This document shows, one piece after another, positions 28,863 to 36,883 of a DNA stretch of 64,000 nt. The stretch is from Alphaproteobacteria bacterium. GTDB taxonomy: Bacteria; Pseudomonadota; Alphaproteobacteria; UBA8366; Aestuariispiraceae. The notes below the pieces were generated by a model that worked only from the letters and a program-made list of their open reading frames with translations, did no database searches and was not told the DNA's origin. How positions within the stretch are numbered: the stretch's first letter is position 1; every line of letters starts with the position of its first letter. The stretch is taken from assembly GCA_030065235.1 (NCBI GenBank), contig JASJDC010000010.1, forward strand, positions 1 to 64,000. Direction: 5' to 3'. Position numbers and translations under genes: made by a program.

Positions 28863-30383
28863 ATGCCAGCGCTTCTGGAGATGCGCGAAATCACCAAGAC
28901 CTTTCCCGGCGTCACGGCGCTCGACAAGGTCAGCTTTCAGGTCGAGGAGGGGGAGGTCCACGCGCTGGTCGGCGAAAACGGCGCCGGCAAATCGACCCTT
29001 ATGAAGGTGCTGACCGGCGTCTATCCACATGGCGACTATGAGGGTGAGATCCATTATGACGGCCAACTCGCCCGGTTCGGCGGCATCAGCGACAGCGAGG
29101 CCGACGGCATCATCATCATCCATCAGGAGCTGGCGCTGGCCCCGCTGCTCTCGATCGCCGAGAATATTTTCCTCGGCAACGAATGCGCCCGCTACGGCGT
29201 CATCAACTGGCACGAGACTTTCCACCGCACAGAGAAGCTTCTGAAGAAGGTCGGCCTCAGCGAGCCGCCCGCGACCCGGGTTGATTCCCTGGGCGTCGGC
29301 AAACAACAACTTGTCGAGATCGCCAAGGCGCTGTCGAAAGAGGTGCGGCTTCTGGTGCTCGACGAGCCCACCGCGGCCTTATCGGAATCCGACAGCGAGG
29401 CGTTGCTCGACCTGATCCTCGACCTCAAGGCGCAGGGCGTCACCTCTGTCATCATCAGTCACAAATTGAACGAGGTGCGGCGCGTCGCCGACACCATCAC
29501 CGTGCTGCGGGATGGCGCGACGGTCTCGACCATCGATGCGCGCGACCGCGACATCCCCGAGGATCGGATCGTCCGCGACATGGTCGGCCGCGACATGGCG
29601 CACCGCTACCCGGAACGCGAACGCAATATCGGCGGCGTCCTGTTCGAGGTACGCGACTGGAACGTCATCCATCCCGAACACGCCGATCGTCATGTGGTGC
29701 ACGATATCAACTTCACGGTCCGCGCGGGCGAAGTGGTCGGCATCGCCGGGTTGATGGGCGCCGGCCGCACCGAACTGGCGATGAGCATCTTCGGGCGCAG
29801 CTATGGCCGGCACGCCGGCGGCGAGGCGCTGCTCGACGGCGCGCCGATCGATGTCTCGAGCGCCGGGGCCGCGATCCGCGCCGGCCTCGCCTATGTCACC
29901 GAGGACCGCAAAGAGCTCGGTCTGATCCTTGAAGAGCCGATCCAGCGCAACGTCACCTTGGCCAATCTGGAGGATGTCTCGAACCGGGGGGTGCTGGACG
30001 CGGCGCAGGAGACGCAGGTCGCCGAGAAATACCGCGAGGCGATGAACATCCGCACGCCGAGCGTCTTTCAGCGGGTGATGAACCTATCCGGCGGCAACCA
30101 GCAGAAAGTCGTGCTGTCGAAATGGCTGTTCACCGACCCTAAGGTTTTGATCCTGGACGAGCCGACGCGGGGGATCGATGTCGGCGCGAAGTTCGAAATC
30201 TATAGTCTGATCAACGAACTGGCCGCCGAGGGGCGCGGCGTGGTGATGATTTCCTCGGAAATGCCGGAACTGCTGGGTCTCAGCGACCGGATCTATGTTA
30301 TGAGCGAGGGCTCGTTTGTGGGCGAGTTGGCCGCCGAAGAAGCCAGCCAGGAGCGCATCATGTCGCTCATTGTCACCGAGTAG
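28863..30383 (+). CDS. gguA: Multiple-sugar ABC transporter ATPase (GguA/MmsA type)
   Basis: 506 aa with two ABC modules in tandem. First Walker [22 protein letters not shown], first signature-like [15 protein letters not shown], Walker [16 protein letters not shown]. Second module from about residue 265; its Walker A is degenerate ([16 protein letters not shown]), but the signature [15 protein letters not shown] and Walker [15 protein letters not shown] are intact, the usual pattern in sugar importers of the XylG/AraG class. It is coupled to the permease gene by a 10-base gap. Sequence split in the first Walker A is reported at full family length only for recognition. Confidence 0.95.
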   Translation: MPALLEMREITKTFPGVTALDKVSFQVEEGEVHALVGENGAGKSTLMKVLTGVYPHGDYEGEIHYDGQLARFGGISDSEADGIIIIHQELALAPLLSIAENIFLGNECARYGVINWHETFHRTEKLLKKVGLSEPPATRVDSLGVGKQQLVEIAKALSKEVRLLVLDEPTAALSESDSEALLDLILDLKAQGVTSVIISHKLNEVRRVADTITVLRDGATVSTIDARDRDIPEDRIVRDMVGRDMAHRYPERERNIGGVLFEVRDWNVIHPEHADRHVVHDINFTVRAGEVVGIAGLMGAGRTELAMSIFGRSYGRHAGGEALLDGAPIDVSSAGAAIRAGLAYVTEDRKELGLILEEPIQRNVTLANLEDVSNRGVLDAAQETQVAEKYREAMNIRTPSVFQRVMNLSGGNQQKVVLSKWLFTDPKVLILDEPTRGIDVGAKFEIYSLINELAAEGRGVVMISSEMPELLGLSDRIYVMSEGSFVGELAAEEASQERIMSLIVTE

Positions 30384-30393
30384 GGGAAGGCGT

Positions 30394-31599
30394 ATGTCCG
30401 ACGGTGTCGCGGAACGGCAGGAGCGGAAAGTCCCGGCGAACGGGATCATGCACTATCTCGAAAACCATATGCGCGAATACGGGCTGCTTTTCGCCCTGAT
30501 CGCGATCATGGTTTTCTTCCAGGTGGTGACCGACGGCACGCTGATGCGGCCGATCAACGTGACCAATCTGTTTCTGCAGAACAGCTACATTATCGTCATG
30601 GCGCTGGGGATGCTGATCGTCATCGTCGGCGGCAATATCGACCTCTCGGTCGGCTCGGTCATGGGCTTTATCGGGGCCTTGGCGGCGGTGATGATCGTAG
30701 AGCTGGGCTGGCCGGTCTTCCCGACCATCGTCGTTTGTCTGGTCGTCGGCTCACTGATCGGCGCGGCGCAGGGCTATTGGGTCGCCTATTGGAAGATCCC
30801 GTCCTTCATCGTCACACTGGCCGGCATGCTGGTCTTTCGCGGCGCCTCGCTCTGGCTGCTGGAAGGCCAGTCCGTCGGCCCCTTCCCGACCGAGTTTCAG
30901 AAACTGTCGACCGGCTTCATTCCCGATATTTTTGGGATCGATCGGCCGAACGCGACGGCGCTCGCGGTCGGCGTTATCGCCGTCCTGACGATCCTGTATC
31001 TCGGCCTCAAAAAACGGGCGCGCAACCGGACCTATGGCGTCGAGGACGAGCCGGTCGCCTTTTTCGCGGCGCGGCATGTCACCGTCGCCGCCGCGATCCT
31101 GATCCTGGTCTATTCGCTCTCGACCTTCCGCGGTCTGCCGAATGTGTTGATCACCATGGGTATCCTGACGGTGTTCTACGCCTTCATCACCGAGCGCACG
31201 GTGCTGGGGCGCCGGATCTACGCGCTGGGCGGCAATGAGAAAGCGGCCAAACTGTCGGGTATTCCGACCGAGCGCCTGACTTTCCTGACCTTCGTGAATA
31301 TGGGTTTCCTCGCCGCGCTGGCCGGGTTGATCTTCGCCGCCCGTCTGAACACGGCGACGCCGAAGGCGGGCTTTGCGCTGGAACTCGATGTGATCGCGGC
31401 CGTCTTTATCGGCGGGGCGTCGATGTCGGGCGGGGTCGGCAAGATTCTCGGCGCGGTGGTCGGCGCCTTCATCATGGGCGTGATGAATAACGGCATGTCG
31501 ATCATGGGGATCGGGATCGACTATCAACAGGTCATCAAGGGCCTGGTGCTGCTCGCGGCCGTGATATTCGACGTTTACAACAAACGGAAACAAGGATGA
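30394..31599 (+). CDS. gguB: Multiple-sugar ABC transporter permease (GguB type)
   Basis: 401 aa from the ATG at 30394; an earlier reading from 30316 overlaps gguA. About ten membrane segments of the XylH/AraH type. Family blocks are NLFLQNSYIIVMALGMLIVI, GGNIDLSVGSVMGFIGAL and IAAVFIGGASMSGGVGKILG. The last cytoplasmic end is VYNKRKQG. A long insert near residues 200-235 (RARNRTYGVEDEPVAFF) is hydrophilic, as in other GguB proteins. It imports sugar captured by the ChvE-type protein. Confidence 0.94.
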   Translation: MSDGVAERQERKVPANGIMHYLENHMREYGLLFALIAIMVFFQVVTDGTLMRPINVTNLFLQNSYIIVMALGMLIVIVGGNIDLSVGSVMGFIGALAAVMIVELGWPVFPTIVVCLVVGSLIGAAQGYWVAYWKIPSFIVTLAGMLVFRGASLWLLEGQSVGPFPTEFQKLSTGFIPDIFGIDRPNATALAVGVIAVLTILYLGLKKRARNRTYGVEDEPVAFFAARHVTVAAAILILVYSLSTFRGLPNVLITMGILTVFYAFITERTVLGRRIYALGGNEKAAKLSGIPTERLTFLTFVNMGFLAALAGLIFAARLNTATPKAGFALELDVIAAVFIGGASMSGGVGKILGAVVGAFIMGVMNNGMSIMGIGIDYQQVIKGLVLLAAVIFDVYNKRKQG

Positions 31600-31630
31600 G
31601 CGCGGCAGGCGGATTCACAGGGCGAACCGC

Positions 31631-32590
31631 ATGAGCGCCCCCACCCCGGTCGCCCTGGTCGGCGTCGGCAAGATCGCCCGCGACCAACATATCCCGGCGC
31701 TGGCGGCGAGCCCCGACTTCGAGCTCGCGGCGACCGCCAGCCGCAACGCCTCGGTCGAGGGGGTCGACGCCTATCGCGATGTCACGTCCCTGCTCGCCGC
31801 ACGCCCGGACATTCCCTGCCTGTCGCTCTGCACGCCGCCGCAGGTCCGCTATGGCGATGCGCGGCGGGCGCTCGAGGCCGGCCGGCATGTGATGCTGGAA
31901 AAACCGCCGGGCGCGACAATCAGCGAGGTCGAGGATCTGATCGAACTGGCGAAGAGCCGGTCCTTGTCACTCTATCTGACATGGCATTCCCGGCAAAACC
32001 AAGCCGTCGCCGCCGCGCGATCCTGGCTGAGCGATAAGACGATCCAGTCGGTCTCGATCACCTGGAAAGAGGATGTGCGCCGCTGGCATCCCGGCCAGGA
32101 ATGGGTCTGGCGCCCGGGCGGGCTCGGCGTCTTCGATCCGGGGATCAACGCGCTGTCGATCCTGACCGAGATCTACCCGGGACCGCTGCGTCTGAGCGGG
32201 GCAAAGCTCGTCTTTCCGAGCAATCGACAGACCCCGATCGCCGCGTCGCTCTCGTTCCAGGACCTGAAGGGGGCCGCCGTTTCCGCAGAGTTCGATTGGC
32301 GGCAAGAAGGGCGACAGACCTGGGAGATTCGGATCGCCGCCGTGGAAGGTGACGCGGTCCTGGGAGACGGCGGCTCGACCCTGACGGTCGACGGCGCACC
32401 GACCGCTCCGATCGCGCCCGGCGCCGCACCCGATCTCGATTTTCTACAAGGGGAATACCACGCGCTCTACGCGCAGTTCGCCCGCCTCTTGGCCGCCGGC
32501 GCCAGCGATACCGACCTGGCGCCGCTCCGCCATGTCGCCGACGCCTTCCTTCTGGGAGAGCGCATCGTCACGGCGCCGTTCGACTGGTGA
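31631..32590 (+). CDS. L-arabinose/D-galactose 1-dehydrogenase, Gfo/Idh/MocA family
   Basis: 319 aa. It oxidises the sugar to a lactone, the first step of the non-phosphorylating arabinose/galactose route. The NAD(P) fold is VALVGVGKIARDQHIPAL; the catalytic Lys lies in VMLEKPPGAT, and Asp and Asn in GVFDPGINALSIL. The block WKEDVRRWHPGQEWVW is close to Azospirillum brasilense L-arabinose 1-dehydrogenase as I know it. It follows the transporter by 31 bases, so uptake and oxidation are probably one operon. A decayed inverted copy of residues from about 146 onward lies just downstream. Choice between arabinose and galactose is not settled by sequence. Confidence 0.88.
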   Translation: MSAPTPVALVGVGKIARDQHIPALAASPDFELAATASRNASVEGVDAYRDVTSLLAARPDIPCLSLCTPPQVRYGDARRALEAGRHVMLEKPPGATISEVEDLIELAKSRSLSLYLTWHSRQNQAVAAARSWLSDKTIQSVSITWKEDVRRWHPGQEWVWRPGGLGVFDPGINALSILTEIYPGPLRLSGAKLVFPSNRQTPIAASLSFQDLKGAAVSAEFDWRQEGRQTWEIRIAAVEGDAVLGDGGSTLTVDGAPTAPIAPGAAPDLDFLQGEYHALYAQFARLLAAGASDTDLAPLRHVADAFLLGERIVTAPFDW

Positions 32591-32689
32591 GGCCCGGAGG
32601 CGCGCGCGGCGAACGCACCTACGCGCGATCATGATGACCACTCGGACCAGACCGAACAAGAAATCCGTTCAGAAGCTGACAAGGCGATC

Positions 32690-32945
32690 ATCGCGCGGCA
32701 ATGGGCGGACGGCGCGCCGCCGACCGTCAGGGTCCGATTCGCCGAAACCGTGGCCCCCTTCAACCCTTGAAAGGAGCGCGACGCGGCGATCGGGGCCCGT
32801 CGGTTGCTCGGAAAGACGAGCATGGCCACAGACAGATTTCGGTCAGGATCGACAGCGCGGTGATCCCAAGATAGAAGACGCCGATCCTGTCCGAGCGCCA
32901 GACCCATTCCCGGACCGGATGCCAACGGCGCACATCCTCTTTCCA
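32690..32945 (-). pseudogene. Inverted, decayed partial copy of the sugar dehydrogenase
   Basis: On the minus strand from 32945 the DNA reads WKEDVRRWHP, VREWVWRSDRIGVF, LGITALSILTEIC, then after a frame change LVFPSNRRAPIAAS, SFQGLKGATVSA and LTVGGAP. These match the dehydrogenase at plus 32069-32300 and, after a deletion of about 80 bases, 32375-32400. The catalytic Asp-Asn segment has changed (GVFYLGITALS). There is no start codon or complete frame, so it is a pseudogene fragment. It lies between the intact parent and the RidA gene. Confidence 0.85.
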
Positions 32946-32959
32946 GGGAATAAGAGACG

Positions 32960-33304
32960 ATGAAGAAAATCTATAGGGACAGTCGCGGGCGATGCAGCGC
33001 CGTCGTGTCGGATGGGCTGGTCTATGCGGTGGCGACCGACCCACATTGCGCCGACGGCGTGGCCGATCAAACACGCAACAGTCTGCGCGAGTTGGACCGT
33101 CTGCTCGCCGAAGCGGGCGGCGACAAGGCCGGGTTGCTGCAGGCCACGGTCTATTTGAGCGACATATCGAACAAGCCGGAAATGGACGCGGTCTGGTGCG
33201 ACTGGATCGGGCCTAAGGAGAATTGGCCGCAACGCGCCTGCGTGGGCGCCGGCCTTGAAAACGGCTATCTGATCGAAGTGGTCGTAACCGCGAAGCTACT
33301 CTGA
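32960..33304 (+). CDS. RidA/YjgF family protein
   Basis: 114 aa, single RidA fold: SAVVSDGLVYAVATDP, LRELDRLLAEAGGDKAGLLQ, ATVYLSDISNKPEMDAVWCDW and the catalytic-type Arg in WPQRACVGAGL. RidA proteins hydrolyse reactive enamine/imine intermediates. C-terminal EVVVTAKL is typical. The usual Glu after the Arg-bearing loop is Glu in LIEVVV. Its ATG lies only 15 bases from the decayed dehydrogenase copy, so its own promoter may have been disturbed or supplied by the rearrangement. Substrate is unknown; sugar-acid or amino-acid catabolism is possible from context. Confidence 0.88.
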   Translation: MKKIYRDSRGRCSAVVSDGLVYAVATDPHCADGVADQTRNSLRELDRLLAEAGGDKAGLLQATVYLSDISNKPEMDAVWCDWIGPKENWPQRACVGAGLENGYLIEVVVTAKLL

Positions 33305-33658
33305 TCAAAGAAAGCTCTATCACGCGCTGCGGCGGTCTCGGCATCGAGAAACCCATCAAAATCCGTGACGAGATTCGTATTGACCAATGAAAACGTCGCA
33401 TGATAGCGTCACACTTAAGAGGGGTAGGGTGAGACTTATCGCTGTATTCCGGCGCATTAGAGTCGCGTAACTTCATTGCATATCTTAAGCTGTTAAATAA
33501 GAGTCGTCTTTTGGCTTCTTCTACGCAGGCTGCCTGATCGTCGGCGCCTTTTTCGCTGGGCGCGCTCGAGATCAAGCCTTTTTTGGTCCGCGTCCCCCAC
33601 AGGGCGCGCGCACGAGTTTTTGTCTCAGTCAATATGCAATCGCAAAGGAGTGCTTGGC
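33305..33658 (+). promoter_or_regulatory. AT-richer leader/promoter region of the glutamate decarboxylase gene
   Basis: 354 bases without a gene. It is clearly less GC-rich than its surroundings around 33360-33500, including TTGCAT (33476-33481) followed by TTAAGCTGTTAAATAAG, a possible -35/-10 region. No operator I can name. A 172-residue minus-strand ORF crosses it and the gad start, and is not coding-like. Confidence 0.4.
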
Positions 33659-35059
33659 ATGCCGTTACACTATAAAGATGATATTCGTGATGAATTGCTC
33701 TCCGATGTTTATGGGACGGCTGATCTGTCAAAGCCGATGCCGAAGTACAAGATGCCGGAGAAGGAGCACGATCCGCGGCTGGCCTTCAGCGTCGTCCGTG
33801 ACGAGCTTATGCTTGACGGCAATTCACGGCAGAATCTTGCGACATTCTGCCAGACTTGGCTCGACGACGAGATCCACAGGCTGATGGATCTATGCATCGA
33901 CAAGAACGCGATCGATAAGGACGAATACCCGCAGACGGCAGAGATCGAGGCGCGCTGCATCCACATGATCGCCGATTTGTGGAACTCTCCGGACTCGGCG
34001 AACACCATGGGCACGTCTACGACCGGCTCGTCCGACGCCGCCATGCTGGCGGGGATGGCGGCCAAATGGCGCTGGCGCGAGAAAATGAAGGCGGCGGGCA
34101 AGCCGACCGATAAGCCGAATATGATCTGCGGTCCCGTCCAGGTCTGTTGGCACAAATTCGCCAAATACTGGGATGTGGAACTGCGCGAAATTCCACTCGA
34201 AAAGGATCGGCTGATCATGAACGCGGAAGAGGTGCTTAAGCGTGTAGATGAAAATACGATATGCGTGGTGCCCACCTTCGGCGTCACCTTCACCTGCAAC
34301 TACGAGCCAGTGAAAGAGGTCAATGACGCGCTGGACAAGCTGCAGGAAGAGACGGGTCTCGACATCCCGCTTCATGTGGACGCGGCGTCGGGCGGTTTTC
34401 TCGCCCCGTTCTGCGCGCCGGAGATCGAGTGGGATTTTCGCCTGCCGCGGGTGAAGTCGATCAACTGCTCCGGCCACAAATTCGGGCTGGCGCCGCTTGG
34501 AACCGGCTGGTGTATCTTCCGCGACAAGGAGGATCTGCCCGACGATCTGATTTTCTGGGTGAATTATCTGGGCGGCAACATGCCGACCTTCGCGCTTAGC
34601 TTCTCACGTCCGGGCGGCCAGATCATTGCGCAATACTATAACTTGTTGCGCCTTGGCAAAGAGGGGTACCGCAAGATCCACATGGCGTGCTACGAAACAG
34701 CTCAATTCATCTCCGCCGAGCTCGACAAGATGGGGCCGTTCGAAGTGATCTATCCAGGCGACCCCAAGACCGGCATTCCAGCGCTTTCCTGGACGATCAA
34801 GAAAGGCTACGAGACGCACGGTTACACACTGTTCGATCTCAGCGACCGGCTGCGCATGCGCGGTTGGCAAGTCGCGGCCTATTCAATGCCGGCGCATCGG
34901 GAAGATCTTGTCGTACAGCGTGTTCTGGTGCGCCACGGCTTCAGCAAGGATCTAGGGGCGCTCTTTATCGAGGACGTGAAGACATGCCTGGAGTATTTCA
35001 AGGCGCATCCTGTCACCAGCCCGCTTACGGAAGAGGAAGCCGGTGGTTATCACCACTGA
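33659..35059 (+). CDS. gadB: Glutamate decarboxylase
   Basis: 466 aa, the same length as E. coli GadB. It converts glutamate to GABA and CO2, using one proton. ATG at 33659 follows AAAGGAG by 9 bases. Long stretches match E. coli GadA/B, including [40 protein letters not shown] and the PLP lysine Lys274 in [11 protein letters not shown]. The C-terminus ends GGYHH; its penultimate His corresponds to E. coli His465, which caps the active site at neutral pH. No GadC antiporter is adjacent. Codon use is more AT-rich than in neighbours, suggesting acquisition. It has its own terminator. Confidence 0.96.
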   Translation: MPLHYKDDIRDELLSDVYGTADLSKPMPKYKMPEKEHDPRLAFSVVRDELMLDGNSRQNLATFCQTWLDDEIHRLMDLCIDKNAIDKDEYPQTAEIEARCIHMIADLWNSPDSANTMGTSTTGSSDAAMLAGMAAKWRWREKMKAAGKPTDKPNMICGPVQVCWHKFAKYWDVELREIPLEKDRLIMNAEEVLKRVDENTICVVPTFGVTFTCNYEPVKEVNDALDKLQEETGLDIPLHVDAASGGFLAPFCAPEIEWDFRLPRVKSINCSGHKFGLAPLGTGWCIFRDKEDLPDDLIFWVNYLGGNMPTFALSFSRPGGQIIAQYYNLLRLGKEGYRKIHMACYETAQFISAELDKMGPFEVIYPGDPKTGIPALSWTIKKGYETHGYTLFDLSDRLRMRGWQVAAYSMPAHREDLVVQRVLVRHGFSKDLGALFIEDVKTCLEYFKAHPVTSPLTEEEAGGYHH

Positions 35060-35080
35060 GCGCTAACCAGCCAGCGAGCC

Positions 35081-35111
35081 GCGGCGTCCGGCTTCTGCCG
35101 GGCGCCGCTTT
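35081..35111 (+). terminator. Terminator hairpin after gadB
   Basis: GCGGCGTCCGGC (35081-35092), loop TTCT, GCCGGGCGCCGC (35097-35108), then TTT. A 12-bp stem with one G-U pair. Short U-tract, but strong hairpin 21 bases beyond the stop. It separates gadB from the convergent lysK. Confidence 0.7.
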
Positions 35112-35149
35112 CATCTGGGCCGATCAGCGGCGGCTCCAACGTAGCCGCC

Positions 35150-36748
35150 TCAAGCCGCGCTGAGATCCTCGCCGGCGAGGGCCTTGTCGATCAGGGCGAG
35201 CGTTTCGGGCTGGCCGTAGAGGGCGATGAAGCTGCCCATGCGGGGGCCTTGGTCCTGGCCGAGCAGAACCTGATAGAGGATCTGAAACCACTCGCGCAGA
35301 TTCTCATAATCGCGCGCCTTGCCGACCGCATAGACGGCCGACTGGATGTCCTCGGCCTCGCTGTGATCGGGTAGCGCGGCCAGCGCGGCGCGCAGATCGG
35401 CGATCGCCGCCGCTTCATCTTGGGTGGCCGGGCGGTAGTGTTTACCGGGCTTCACAAAATCCTGGTAATATTTCACGGCATAGCCGACCAACCGATCCAG
35501 CAACGGCGCACTGTCTGGCGTCGCGTCCGGCGCGTAGCGGCTGATGAAGCCCCAAAGCACCGAAGGGTCGTCGGTGTTGCAAACCCCGGCCAGGTTCAGC
35601 AGCAACGAGAAGCTGAGCGGCGAGCCGCTTTCCGGCGGCGCCCCGCCATGGATGTGCCAGAGCGGATTGTCGATCTGTTTCTCAGGCCCAAGATCGCCAT
35701 AGCGGTCGAGATGGGCGAGATACTCGTCCACCGTCTTTGGGATGATGTCGAAATAGAGCCGCTTGGCGGTCCGGGGCTTGGTGAACATATAGAGCGCCAG
35801 GCTTTCCTCCGGCGCATAGGCCAGCCATTCCTCCATAGTCAGGCCGTTGCCTTTGGATTTGGAGATTTTTTCGCCCTTCTCATCCAGGAACAACTCATAG
35901 TGGAAGCCTTCCGGCGGGCGGCCGCCCAAGGCCCGGGTGATTTGGCTCGACTGTTTGACGCTTTCGATCAGGTCCTTGCCGGACATCTCGTAGTCGACAT
36001 CCAGCGCGAACCAGCGCATCGCCCAGTCCGGCTTCCATTGCAGCTTACAGGCCCCGCCGGTAACTTTTGTCTCGATCTCGGCCCCATCGGCGCGGCGGTA
36101 GAGGATTGTGCCGCGTTCAGGATCGGTCTCCAGCACGGGAACCTGTTGCACGAGCCGGCTTTCCGGGTCGATGGGCAGGAACGGGCTGTAGCTCGCCCGC
36201 CGCTCTTCGCCCAGCGTCGGCAGCATGATCGCCTGGATCGCATCATAATGCTTCAAGACCGCCAACAGCGCCGCGTCGAACCGGCCGGACGTGTAGCATT
36301 CGGTCGAGCTGAGGAATTCATAGTCGAATCCGAATTGATCCAGGAATTCGCGCAGCCGCGCGTTATTGTGCTGCGCGAAGCCGGCATGCGTGCCGAACGG
36401 ATCCGGCACTTCGGTCAGTTGGCGACCCAGATGCTGCGTCAGGATGTGCTTGTTCGGCACGTTGTCGGGCACTTTACGCATCCCGTCCATATCGTCGGAG
36501 AAGGCGATCAGCTTGGTCGGGATGTCGCAGAGTTGTTCAAAGGCGTGGCGCACCATACTCGTGCGCGCGACCTCGCCGAAGGTGCCGATATGCGGCAGGC
36601 CGGAGGGGCCATAGCCAGTTTCGAACAGGACATAACCCTTCTCCGGCGTCTTGCCGCCGATGCGTTTCAGCAGCCGCCGCGCCTCCTCGAAAGGCCAGGC
36701 CTTGGCGTGGGGGGCGGCGTCTCGAAAACGTCCGTCGGCAGTGGTCAT
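35150..36748 (-). CDS. lysK: Class I lysyl-tRNA synthetase
   Basis: 532 aa. The archaeal-type class I enzyme, common in alphaproteobacteria in place of class II LysS. The class I signatures are HIGT (residues 53-56, in GPSGLPHIGTFGEV) and KISKSKGN in the KMSKS position, with SGKDLIESVKQS between. The alpha-helical anticodon cage follows to the C-terminus. Length is typical. It is monocistronic, convergent with gadB and divergent from the helicase gene. No second lysyl-tRNA synthetase is seen in the window. Confidence 0.97.
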   Translation of the reverse strand: MTTADGRFRDAAPHAKAWPFEEARRLLKRIGGKTPEKGYVLFETGYGPSGLPHIGTFGEVARTSMVRHAFEQLCDIPTKLIAFSDDMDGMRKVPDNVPNKHILTQHLGRQLTEVPDPFGTHAGFAQHNNARLREFLDQFGFDYEFLSSTECYTSGRFDAALLAVLKHYDAIQAIMLPTLGEERRASYSPFLPIDPESRLVQQVPVLETDPERGTILYRRADGAEIETKVTGGACKLQWKPDWAMRWFALDVDYEMSGKDLIESVKQSSQITRALGGRPPEGFHYELFLDEKGEKISKSKGNGLTMEEWLAYAPEESLALYMFTKPRTAKRLYFDIIPKTVDEYLAHLDRYGDLGPEKQIDNPLWHIHGGAPPESGSPLSFSLLLNLAGVCNTDDPSVLWGFISRYAPDATPDSAPLLDRLVGYAVKYYQDFVKPGKHYRPATQDEAAAIADLRAALAALPDHSEAEDIQSAVYAVGKARDYENLREWFQILYQVLLGQDQGPRMGSFIALYGQPETLALIDKALAGEDLSAA

Positions 36749-36883
36749 CGATCGGGTCCTGAAATCTGCGTGTGAGCGCCGGATCGGCGGCGCGCGGAAC
36801 CTAGGGATCGGGCCGCTTTTGTCAATCGCCCGGCGGGACAGTGGGAGGCCCGCTTTCTATTTGTCCGGCGGCCGGCGCGCTTT

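Noticed and set aside
33476-33500. CtrA-type TTAA-N7-TTAA site before gadB
   Set aside because: The two TTAA words there are 4 bases apart, not 7, so it does not match.
33213-33731. 172-residue minus-strand ORF across the gadB promoter
   Set aside because: It overlaps the 5' end of gadB and the RidA 3' end, has no motif, and no plausible ribosome site.
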